Positions 36,154 through 45,743 of a stretch of 64,000 bases of DNA are shown here, piece by piece. The DNA comes from Polytrichum commune (Eukaryota > Streptophyta > Polytrichopsida > Polytrichales > Polytrichaceae). Below the pieces are notes generated by a model. It saw only the letters and a program-made list of their open reading frames with translations, made no database searches and was not told the DNA's origin. Where the stretch lies: contig OX485806.1 in the NCBI GenBank assembly GCA_950295325.1, forward strand, positions 498,001 through 562,000. The letters run 5' to 3'. Position 1 is the stretch's first letter; each line of letters starts with the position of its first letter. The position numbers were made by a program, and so were the translations under genes.

Positions 36154-37017
36154 ATGAGACACATGCCTCACCCTCCTTGAAAAATGTGAATTTCTCCTTA
36201 AGCTTGTGTTTAGAAGTGAGGCACATGCCTCACCCTGCTTGAAAAATCTGAATCTCTCCTTAAGCTTGTGCTTAGAAGTAAGGCACATGCCATACCCTTA
36301 TGAAATAAAATTCTATGTTTTGAATTTTTTTTTGGTGAGGCACATGCCTCACCTCCTTGAGAAATCTGAATTTCCCCTTAAGGTTGTGCTTAGAGGTGAG
36401 GCACATGCCTCACCCTTATGAAACAAAATTCTATGTTTTGAATTTGTTTTTTGAAGGTGAGGCAAATGCCTCACCTCCTTGAAAAATCTGAATTTCTCCT
36501 TAAAATTATGCTTAAAGGTGAGGCACATGCCTCACCCTTATGAAACAAAATTTTATGTTTTGAATTTGTTTTTTTCGGGTGGGGTACATGGTTCACCCTT
36601 CTTGAGAAATATGAATTTCTCCCTAAGGTTATGTTTAGATGTGAGACACATGCCTCACCCTTATAAAACAAAATTCTAAGTTTTGAAGGTGAGTCACATG
36701 CCTCACACTCCTTGAGAAATCAGAATTTCTCCTTAAGTTTATGCTTAGAGGTGAGGCACATGCCTCACCCTTATGAAATAAAATTCTATGTTTTAAATTT
36801 GTTTTTTTCGGGTGAGACACATGCCTCATCTTCTTTGAAAAATCTGAATTTCTCCTTAAGCTTGTGCTTAGAGGTGAGGCTCATGCCTCACCCTTATGAA
36901 ACAAAATTATATGTTTTGAATTTGTTTTTTTGGGGTCGGGCACAAGCCTCACCCTCCTTGAGAAATCTGAATTTCTCCTTAAGCTGGTGCTTAGAGTTGA
37001 GGCACATGCTTCATCCT
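36154..37017. repeat. 15-copy array of near-palindrome GGTGAGGCACATGCCTCACC
   Basis: The 20-mer has 9-bp arms (GGTGAGGCA / TGCCTCACC) around CA. It recurs about every 61 bp at roughly 36157, 36217, 36278, 36334, 36394, 36457, 36517, 36577, 36640, 36690, 36751, 36812, 36875, 36937 and 37000. Two spacers alternate. Type A reads CCTTGAGAAATCTGAATTTC with TCCTTAAG. Type B reads CTTATGAAACAAAATTCTAT then GTTTTGAATTTG. The basic unit is thus a ~122-bp dimer. Openings in several frames are by-products. Confidence 0.92.
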
Positions 37018-37131
37018 TAGTGAGAAAATTGATTTTTGTTGTGATTGCTTAAAACGTTATGTGTTTAGAGGATATTTTTATATCTTTAAAATGGTTCATG
37101 TGTGTTTGAATGAAGTGAGGTTGGAGGTGAT

Positions 37132-37419
37132 ATCATGCGGGACAAGGGGGGTGGGCCTTCCAGCGCCCCCCTGAATAAACATTTGAATCCTTCGAATGCT
37201 TTTAAGAATTATGGATGGTTTTTCACATGCGATGACAAACATGTGCTCGTAAGGATTTCTACTTATCTGTGGATGGAGAACAAAGTATGGTTTTCTAAAT
37301 CATGGTCCAATGAAGAAATTGTTCAAAAAATGGTATTCATGCCTATACATAAGATCTTGTTAAATACAAATATATTGAACAAAGTTTTGGAGACAATCAT
37401 GACGAAGAACTTGAAGTAA
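37132..37419 (+). CDS. Weak ORF inside the TIR element
   Basis: 94 codons starting MRDKGGGPSSAPLNKH, with NYGWFFTCDDKHVLVRIST and KSWSNEEIVQKMVF. No family recognised. The next frame downstream (SFGDNHDEELEVNASILGAT) is also protein-like, suggesting a frameshifted remnant of a longer gene carried by the element. Confidence 0.25.
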   Translation: MMRDKGGGPSSAPLNKHLNPSNAFKNYGWFFTCDDKHVLVRISTYLWMENKVWFSKSWSNEEIVQKMVFMPIHKILLNTNILNKVLETIMTKNLK

Positions 37420-38073
37420 ATGCTAGTATACTTGGAGCAACAGAGTTTGAAGAATATGCATTGGTACATCCAGATATACGAAAAAACATGTTTTCTCTAG
37501 GTTTAGGTTTAGACTCTTTGGATGGTTAAAATTATTTTAGTTCAGATTTATATTTTATTATATAGATATATATAGTTTGGAAAGAAAAATATTTGTTATA
37601 TTATATATTGATATTTCAATATAAGATGACACAAGCATGTCGTTATTTTTTTTTGAACCATCTACTTCAATATTATTACTTCTATGGTGAAGCAAGTGTT
37701 GTGTCATTTAGTTTCAATTTATTTTCATGTGTTTGGTCCAAGGGTGAGATGTATGTGTCGCACTTTTCATTAAGTTTATAAATAATGTATTTTAAGCTAT
37801 GTACAAATGGATGTGTTTTATTCCTTTGGTTTATTTCATAATCTAAATTTTTTTACTAAAAAAGTGAAACACAATATCAATATGATGGTCATATAGTGTA
37901 TAAACCTTGTCTTGGAATTATTTGAAACTAATAATATTTGAAAGTATTTGTATTAAAGTACGAATTTATTGCGCAATCATTCCAAAAGTTGAGAATAAAA
38001 TATTAAAAAATAATCCCCAAAAAAAGTGCACATGCTTATGTGCACTTTTAACGAAACCGGTGTTTTTACACTT

Positions 38074-38400
38074 TTAATTACATCACAATGGGCACAAGAC
38101 ATCAAAGTTGTGGGCAAATGCAAGGATTATAGTTTTTAAAGTTTAGAGTATATAATAGTTGATTACAAGCTCTTCATAGACTATCCTTTTACAAACAATG
38201 TATTTGAGGCTCACAATAGATAAGGTGGTTCAATGAGAAACGAAAACAATTCCCCATGGAATGTGAATACTATATTTGCGCTTGTGCTAGAAAACACACT
38301 TTCAAATCAAAACAATACTTTACTTGTTTATCTCACACCTCCAATTCTTGGTGGCCCCATAAAAAATATAATTACATTGTACAAACATGATGAAACTTGT
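38074..38400. repeat. Repeat C copy 2, right part
   Basis: It continues the alignment with 23780-24110 (ATTACATCACAATGGGCACA, AGTTGTGGGCAAATGCAAGG, CTTGGTGGCCCC, AAACATGATGAAACTTG). Just beyond, a ~50-bp phrase (ATTACTTTGGG, CCCTTGTGAAATGAATATTG) occurs twice, near 38450 and 38765. Confidence 0.7.
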
Positions 38401-39851
38401 TGTAAGTTGATGCATTGTGGAGCCATAAATTTGCCATGCATTATGCTCTCATTACTTTGGGCTACCCTTGTGAAATGAATATTGTTCAACCTCAATGGTG
38501 TCCATTGCACGCCACTATAATGACTACATTTATTGTCCCAATTATACTATTCGGGCTTACACAATGCTATAATTATTTATTAAAAATATATTCTTCTACA
38601 AAGCAAACTCATTTATGGTCTATAATGTCTAACAACCTAAAGAACGTTCAATAGTAAAATTGAGCTCTTGAGTAAGACATTAGTGCATTGCGTAAATCCG
38701 AATAGTAACACACACTAATTGGGACAAACACTTATAAGGCCAAGTTAGTGCGCATGCAGTGCTATTACTTTGGGTTTCCCTTGTGAAATGAATATTGTTC
38801 AACTTGTAAGGCACACTAACTACTAGTAACACACACTAATTGGGACATCTGAGTAATATTCCGGCCTTACATATATATATTGAAATTAATAAACAAGTAG
38901 CTAAAATGCTCATTATCATTGTAGATTTTGGGGACAATTTGTTGGTTCTAATGAAATGAATTTTAAAAATGGGGTTGAAAACTCCAAATTAGTCTAATGA
39001 ACTAAAATTGGGATGAATCGCCAACAAATTTACATAGAACATGTTTTTATGATCCCCCTTAGTAGGCGTTGTGAATCGAAATTCATTGTGACCTTTACGT
39101 AAGAGTGGTACTTTTGATGAGTGATTCTTGTAGGTTCCTGCGTAAAATGAACTCGCTTTGAACATGAAAACGGGTCTTTGGGTTCGATTTGGACAAACAT
39201 GTATTCTACAATTTGAATATTCATAGTTTAATCATATAATGTCCAAGTGATATGCTAAGATGTGTTTTTAGCCCCCTTTCAATCACCATCGACAAGACCC
39301 AATAGAATTAAGTTGTCATAATAATAGCAATGAAGTGGATGAGTTGATTAAGAGAATTGCAAAATCGATTCGAAAGCATTCTCTTCTTAGTGCATGTTCA
39401 CACGTTGTACATCAAATGTAAACACAAAAGGGGTGCTAAATCAAGTAACATTAATTTAGAGGGGAGTAGTCTCATCATACGTCCTATGTATTCACTCTAT
39501 ATGAGCTTCATAAAATGTGGGTCCCATAATTAAAACCAATATCTTTAAATTCACAGGGCTTTACATAGAAATAATTGAGGATTTTATTTGGTCACAAAAT
39601 GTGAGGTATTGATAGTTGATTCTCTTATAGGGGAGTTGAAAGTGGCGGACGCTAAACCTTCCCCTACAAGCTTTCAGGGGGAAGTGGATAGAGGCCGGGG
39701 CCTGCCATTTGGAACCTCCGGGCAAATCCACAAAAAAAATCCAAATTTTTAGATTCCAACCGAAAATTGTTGCCCGCTTTGCCTGACTTTGAAAAATCAA
39801 ATTTCCTTTGCATTTTCGAAGGTTGCTTGTCCATATAACCCATATTGAGTG

Positions 39852-39853
<2 letters not shown>
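38401..39853. other. No gene seen
   Basis: AT-rich non-coding sequence. The ORFs present (for example minus 39561-39800) have no recognisable motif. Confidence 0.5.

Positions 39854-39896
<43 letters not shown>
39854..39896. repeat. (TC)n microsatellite
   Basis: About 21 uninterrupted TC dinucleotides, the longest simple repeat in the window. Confidence 0.95.
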
Positions 39897-39898
<2 letters not shown>

Positions 39899-40009
39899 TA
39901 AGGGCATGATATTAAACAATTTGTGATTATAATCTTTCACATTAGTCAACTAAAAATTGTTTTAACTCATGTTATAGTAATTCATGGGAATCCATTGAAG
40001 TTGTCACAA

Positions 40010-40988
40010 ATAGGGTTAAGTTAGAATTAACTTCTCTTATACTTGCATTACCTATATATGAGGTAGAAATACCTTATATCATGGCAATTTATAAATTCCG
40101 CAAAAATAAATATCGATGGATTTCCAATGCGTTTGGATCAATCTATGTAAATATTACCAACCTTCTTATCAAATCAACTATGACATTACTTGACGAGGTT
40201 AAAGAATGGGCAACTACTACTATTAAAGGATACAACAATGTCCTTAATGTAGATACGTCAATGTATTGGATAATTGATTCAATTACCAATTTTACACTAA
40301 ACATCCCTACAATGATCAACAACGTATATGTCGTTGATATAACTAGATATTTTTAATCCATTCCCATAGCATGTAATGATACACTATATGATGCAATGGA
40401 ATTCATCACTGATCTTGGTATGACCAACTTGAGACGCAAACACCCTAGATCCGAACAACTACTTTGGGTCAGAATCAATGACAAAGGAGTTACAACTAAA
40501 GCTCTATGGATATCTTCATATCTTTAAAAATATGGTGAATGGTTTACTATACCAGTGACAAATTTTTGCAAATTCATAAATGATTGACTACGAACTGTTA
40601 TGTACGTTTGGGTAACCAAGTATGGAAACAAATACTTGGTATACCCATGGGATGTTCATGCTCACCACTTTGGTGTAACTTATATCTCTCATCGTACATT
40701 CTAAAGTTTATCCAAAGATTGGCTAAATTAGGAAAAATCGAAAGCATGTCCAAATTCAAATATGTATTTAGGTAAATTAATGATTTATGTTGGTTGAATG
40801 TGGTGGAGGCTAATAAATTCATCAACCTGACACAACCTAGACATAGGGATAATCCATTCTGGATTTATCCATTGGACATAATCGAGATCAAAACAGAGGT
40901 CTCTCAATTCTTAGAGTTGTCACAGTATGCGGCGTCGGCGGCCACACCTTATCCATTGGGATTCATTCATTTAGGTTCAGATGAATGA
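40010..40988 (+). pseudogene. Reverse transcriptase remnant, GIPMG type
   Basis: Two frames together read an RT. The 5' part has PYIMAIYKFRKNKYRWISNA, YWIIDSITNFTLNIP, VYVVDITRYF and HPRSEQLLWVRI. The 3' part, after a frameshift near 40575, has NCYVRLGNQVWKQILGIPMG (GIPMG at 40638-40652), CSPLWCNLYLSS, FIQRLAKLGK and NPFWIYPLDIIEIKTEVSQF. The catalytic YIDD box is destroyed: the codons read stop-I-N-D at 40773-40784. More stops lie at 40354 and near 40525. The GIPMG wording is that of Penelope-like and related elements rather than Copia, Gypsy or LINE RTs. No endonuclease is visible. It is a dead copy. Confidence 0.8.
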
Positions 40989-42329
40989 ATCTTATATGTG
41001 GAGAGGAAGGCTCCTAAGTGAGGAGCCTCCTCCTTGGCTTGACATTCATGCGAAGTCAAGTCTTGTGAGTGAGTGTGTGAAGAGAGCTTGTGTGAGGTGA
41101 AGATTGTATGTGGTTGCAATAAATCTTGAGTTTTTCTCCCATTTCTTACACTCTTGGATTCTCCCGTTGTGGAGTGAAAGATAGTTTGACTCATTGTGTG
41201 CATTTAAAGAGAGATTAGAGCTCTTATGAGTGTTTGACTCTCTTCCTTTTCACTTGGCAAGAATGCATTATTCCTTCTCTTTTCTTCAAATCTTGAGCCA
41301 CAACACTCAAGAAAAAGTATGAAGACAAGTGGTGGCGGGATTTTGGAGTGGAAGATAATAAACATCGCGGATTAGCGGAACATGAAGAAGAAAGAGGTTT
41401 ACTTGTGAAGTTTACACATCACTTTGAATTATGGTGAGATATATCTAAACACTACATGAAATTTCTTGTCATGAGTTGCCCACAAGCATGAATTTGTAAA
41501 GTGGAAGGTGTAAGAGCATTCTTGATTCTCAAAAGGGATCAATTTTTTAACAAAAAAAAGTTGAAGCTACTACATAAGGTTGTGTACTATGTAACTACTA
41601 TGCATTGTACAAAGGCAATTTTTCTTATTCAAATCCTATAAACATAGCTTGAATGCTCACAACTTGTTGATTAAAGCTATATAAACACCAAGATTCAAGC
41701 AAATTTACAAACACTTTCTTTTGTCTCCCCTCCATGATGCATCCTCATGTCTAATTGTTGTGAGGTCTTTTCTATGATCCCATTTGGGTTTACACTACTT
41801 GGGCTCATGACCTCCAAAAGACTTTGGGCTAGAGTCCATGGACTTCTTTATGCTCTCATCCAAGAAGTAGGTATCATGGTCATTCAAGAGCCATGGCCTA
41901 ATGCATTTAGGGAGCAAGCACGGTCAACTATATGAAAAAAATGGTCCAGTGTACTGAAACCATAATTTTTTTGGTCAAATGCCTAAAAGTACAGTAATAG
42001 CCAAGTGTTGTTTGGAATGGATTTTTTCCACGGCGCCTTCTATTGTTGTGTTATGTGCTCAATTATAGAATATCAAGATGGGATCTTCGAAACTTATCAT
42101 CCAAAGTACTACTCAAAAGGTAATGGCTAAATTTGGTTTTGGATGTAGATTTAATGACCTTAAATATTTTGAAGTTGGATTATTTCATGTTCCATGAATT
42201 CCTTGTAAACTTGAGGGCACCATCACAAAAACTGTAGAAAATATTTTATTAATGTAATTCTATCATGTTTTAAGCAAATACAATACAATTATGTGTTCAA
42301 TATATCTACTTGCACACTACTTGCACCGT
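40989..42329. other. Gene-free interval with an LTR-like patch
   Basis: A strong short hairpin lies at 41002-41032 (GAGGAAGGCTCCT / AGGAGCCTCCTC). It is followed by G/T-rich sequence and AATAAA near 41120, which resembles the R/poly(A) part of an LTR. No partner LTR was found. The ORF at 41747-41935 is unconvincing. Confidence 0.3.
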
Positions 42330-42930
42330 CTTTCTAGAACATGTAGACTTTTGTTGAAATTTGTTTTGTCAACATAAATTGCTTGGCTTTGTAGATCAGT
42401 GTGTTTTCCAAATGTTTATGATATATTTCCTTCACAAAATTCAAAGTTAGTGTATGATTTTGAATCACTTTCACTTAAACCTATGCATGGTATTGGCGTA
42501 GTGTACTTGACCGTGCTTGCGTTCATTAGTTAGCTTGTATGAAATTGGTGGGATCATAATGTCAACAACATGGGAATTTTTCCCATATAGTAATTATGTA
42601 TTAGAGGAAAATTCAAGGTGCTCAAGACTCCAGATCGAGTTTTAGAATGACCTAGGCGATTCAAAGTGGACCGATATATTATAGAGGACCATTAGGATAC
42701 TTGTGGATGGGTGGGGGGGGGGGGGGTCCTAACAAAGACAATACAATACAACTGATGTTTAAGTAAAATTGGACGAAGCCTATGTCCGTAATTATAACAT
42801 GTTGAATTTTATCGTAGATTGTTATGGTAGTGTCCTCCAATAGAGTATGATTATTTATTATAATATAATATGACAGTTGTTTTGATTTTATTTTCACTAT
42901 TCAATATTGAATCTTATAGATTTGACCTCA

Positions 42931-42969
<39 letters not shown>

Positions 42970-43127
42970 TTACATCATATTTTAAAAGCATAAGATTCAA
43001 ATAATCACTAAGAATTCACGTAACTCCCATGAAATTTAGGTATATCAATAGTGCATTGATGGATCCGCCCATAGAATTGAAGCAACCTAAAAGTCCATAT
43101 TTACTTAAATATGAGTTCTACCTAGTA

Positions 43128-43504
43128 GATAGATAGAAGATAGATAGAAACTCCGGTCCCTTTTTAGCAAGGGGCCGGCGTGAATAAAGTGTCCGTTCGT
43201 AATGCCAATGACCCGATGCCCACTGGACAAGGGGATATTGGGACAATACTACTCTCCCCTTTCGAGGATGGACACTATAGTGACACACTATACTAGTTCC
43301 TAGCTAGCCACTAGTGCCTTGAAGATACCGGACATGGTATCCCCCCAAAGGGCTTTGAGGTACCCATACAACAAGGTCCAAGGACCCCCCACCATAGTTG
43401 GGTGGACTAAGGTGGTGAGCACCACGCCGGCATGGGGAATAGAACCCACAACCTCCTCATTGGGGGCCATGAGCCCTAACCACCAAGCCAAGGCCCGTGG
43501 TGCC
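43128..43504 (-). mobile_element. tRNA-derived SINE, 377 bp, 12-bp TSD
   Basis: Read on the minus strand the element starts GGCACCACGGGCCTTGGC. It has an RNA polymerase III A box TGGCTTGGTGG (43490-43480), a B box GGTTCTATTCC (43446-43436), a unique body and a (TATC)n-type 3' tail (43148-43128). It lies between perfect 12-bp repeats TTCTACCTAGTA (43116-43127, 43505-43516). Copy A has a single TTTTACCTAGTA (1922-1933), the empty site. It has no protein and is transcribed by Pol III and mobilised by a partner LINE in known SINEs. Confidence 0.93.
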
Positions 43505-43747
43505 TTCTACCTAGTATATAAGATTGGAGAGTATTGAGGTCCATTGTGGGTCTCCTAATAACTTGGGAGCAAATCTCCATAACTATAAGTAAGTCATCCA
43601 TGTCTTGCAAATATGCAATATGCAAAATATCTCCTCAAACTGATAAAGAAAGAGATGACACCAATTGTAGGTTGGCACTTCACCCTTGATCCCTCATATT
43701 GAAAACCTCCCTACTATTAGAGGGATCGTCAATGCATGTACCTTCAT

Positions 43748-44378
43748 CTCGGGGAGGTCATTAGCGAAAATCGTAGAAACAACGTGCGATAAAAAATAAG
43801 GTCTAATATATTCATTGTAGATAAATTTTGTAAAAAAACATACATATTATATAGGGGTTTCTAAAATAATGAAACATGTTTACATGTAAAATACCGTCAC
43901 ATATAATGGCCTCTTTTATCTAGTCAGTACATGTAAAACAACGTGGAAACAATTACTAGAAGTAGCGGGTTTAGGGTAGGGTTTGTGCTAGTGGATGAAA
44001 AGAGGTAATTTTATGTTGAAAAAGCTTGGATGAATGACTTCGCAGGCTGGTTGGCTTGAATGTTACTGAACCAACAGATTCAATGTGGAGTTGATGTTTT
44101 TTACCTATGTGCCGAGAGGAAAAAATCTAGCGCGTTGTTTGAAATGCAATCTTCGTACTAATTTTCTTTCGCAATATAAGTAAAATAAATTATTTTTAAA
44201 TGATTCCCCCCAAAATTATAATTATTGATATGGTGTATTAAAATACAAGCATTTACCATTATTTTGAAAAAGACCATACCTTATAATATTTTCTACAAGG
44301 TAAATAGCCCCCCCCCCCGATAAATAGGTCCTGAGCGCATGTGTATGCATTAATATAAGAGGGAGTGACCTCCCCGAG
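43748..44378. mobile_element. CTCGGGGAGGTCATT MITE, copy B
   Basis: 631 bp, the counterpart of 2165-2789. Flanks ACCTTCAT (43740-43747) and ACCTCCAT (44379-44386) differ at one base and support an 8-bp target duplication. A poly-C tract (near 44309) is longer than in copy A. Confidence 0.85.
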
Positions 44379-44516
44379 ACCTCCATAGATTAAGCATACA
44401 AGGGGTTGATGATATATGATAGCTACACTTGGCCTAAGGCCTTCAATCACATGATACGAAGGGCACACTTCCATGTGCCGGCTAAGTCGGTGAAAAAATC
44501 ACCAAATGGCAATAAG

Positions 44517-45415
44517 TTGACCTCCCATCCACATGCACTAGGAGGGAAATTATCCATTGCAACCATTTGTTACAACTTGTCCGAGTCCAGTTGGCAACCA
44601 ATATAAAAATTTAATGCATTTTCTAACCATGATTTGCATTGAACAAGTTGCAATTGTTGGTTGGAATGAACAAGTTTCCTACTCATGATGGAGGCGGCCT
44701 TAGAATTTAATTGAATAATGCCATAATTGGTGGCCAACACTATTGTAGGGAGGAAGTTGAAGTTTGAGGAGGGATATCTGCCGCTCCAACTAGATTACGA
44801 AACCAAAAAAATTGACTTTGATTTGAACCCCAAAAAAAAAGTTGCATAAACTTCAAGTACAAATTTGAGATTATTATAAGTTACACTAATTTTTATTCTA
44901 CCATATTCATATCATTAAAAACTTCTTGAAACTTTCATACATCTTTGGATATACGATCAATAATTTTTCATGAGGTTTAAATTCCAATTCACACTCATGT
45001 AACATCCGAAAATCAATGAACGGAATGATTGACACATTCCAATCTACACAACCATCAACATAACAAATATATACTCTCTCATGTGGTGACACCCCCCTCC
45101 CCCCTTTAACTCGACATGGACGTGCTTGGCCAACTTGAAAGAAGTTAAAGAACATTCATTTTCAAAGGTTCACCGACATTGGCAAAGTCTAGTATCCCGG
45201 CCCATGGAAAGTCCACCCTAAGATCATGCCATGGTCATCTCCGAAACAATAAGAAACTCACACAAAACACCACAAGCAACATAACTCAATTTCCAACACA
45301 TAAACCTCGAACGTGATAAGTCAAGGGACATTAAATGACCGATTCGGTCACTTACTTAAATATATACTAGTACCACATTCAAGTGGATTGAAGACTAATA
45401 AATAGCAGAGACACA
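44517..45415. other. Upstream intergenic region of the RRM gene
   Basis: No gene seen. The minus-strand ORF 44907-45155 has no recognisable motif. Confidence 0.4.
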
Positions 45416-45417
45416 CT

Positions 45418-45428
45418 ATATATAACCA
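45418..45428 (+). promoter_or_regulatory. TATA box of the RRM-protein gene
   Basis: CTATATATAACC lies about 105 bp upstream of the first small upstream ORF, followed by a pyrimidine-rich CTCTCTTCTGTCTC leader start typical of plant transcription start regions. Confidence 0.6.
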
Positions 45429-45532
45429 ACGCCTGCCCATAAAACCAATAATGATAAGGAGTACCTCACCGTTTCCCTCTCTTCTGTCTCTATATTTCTT
45501 CCTAAGGGTCTGCTCCACTCAGCAGACTAGCT

Positions 45533-45615
45533 ATGGCGTCGTTGGTGAAACCCTAACTCCCTGCACCGCCATGGCCACGCGCCCGGGCCACTCCTCCGCT
45601 ACGAGAATTAAGTAG
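45533..45615 (+). promoter_or_regulatory. Two upstream ORFs and a telo-box in the leader
   Basis: uORF1 (45533-45556) encodes MASLVKP. uORF2 (45571-45615) encodes MATRPGHSSATRIK and has a good start context (CCGCCATGG). The end of uORF1 contains AAACCCTAA (45548-45556), the telo-box common in leaders of plant translation and RNA-processing genes. Both precede the main ATG at 45744 and may lower its translation. Confidence 0.55.
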
Positions 45616-45743
45616 TGGACATATGTACAAGGATCATCAGCATCGCAAATAAGGAGACCCGGCCGATAACACAAAATTTCTCCAAAAACGGCCAGATTAT
45701 TTGGAGCAGTCTACGATCGGTTTTGAGGGTTTCGAGGGTTTCG

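Larger units (their letters stand above)
34714..38065. mobile_element. 3352-bp TIR element (AAACACCGGTTTCGT ends) carrying palindrome arrays
   Basis: The left end AAACACCGGTTTCGTCAAAAG matches the reverse complement of the right end (AAACACCGGTTTCGTTAAAAG), followed by GTGCA on both sides. TTACATTT (34706-34713) and TTACACTT (38066-38073) form a one-mismatch 8-bp target duplication. Repeat C copy 1 (23664-24110) is an uninterrupted empty site. The interior holds two arrays of a near-palindromic motif (34974-35147, 36154-37017) and one weak ORF (37132-37419), with no recognisable transposase. It is therefore a large non-autonomous element, hAT-like by target size only. Confidence 0.85.
42330..44516. 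repeat. Long duplicated repeat, copy B
   Basis: A direct-orientation match to 1-2926, lacking the 430-1578 element and containing a SINE (43128-43504) that copy A lacks. The left edge is CTTTCTAGAACATGTAGAC and the right edge ends at AATAAG. Both copies share the inverted-repeat element (here 43748-44378) and a 14-G run (42713-42726). Confidence 0.85.

Noticed and set aside
36154-37017. CRISPR-like array (regular palindromic repeats with spacers)
   Set aside because: Spacers are not unique: two spacer types alternate through the array. There are no cas genes, and the window is a plant nuclear genome. It is a dimeric tandem repeat.
36206-37020. Plus-strand repeat protein through the array (HMPHPYE... 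units)
   Set aside because: Several frames are open, units shift frame, and the DNA palindrome rather than the peptide is what is conserved.
43436-43490. tRNA gene
   Set aside because: A and B boxes are present, but the sequence does not fold as a full cloverleaf and continues into a SINE body with TSDs.
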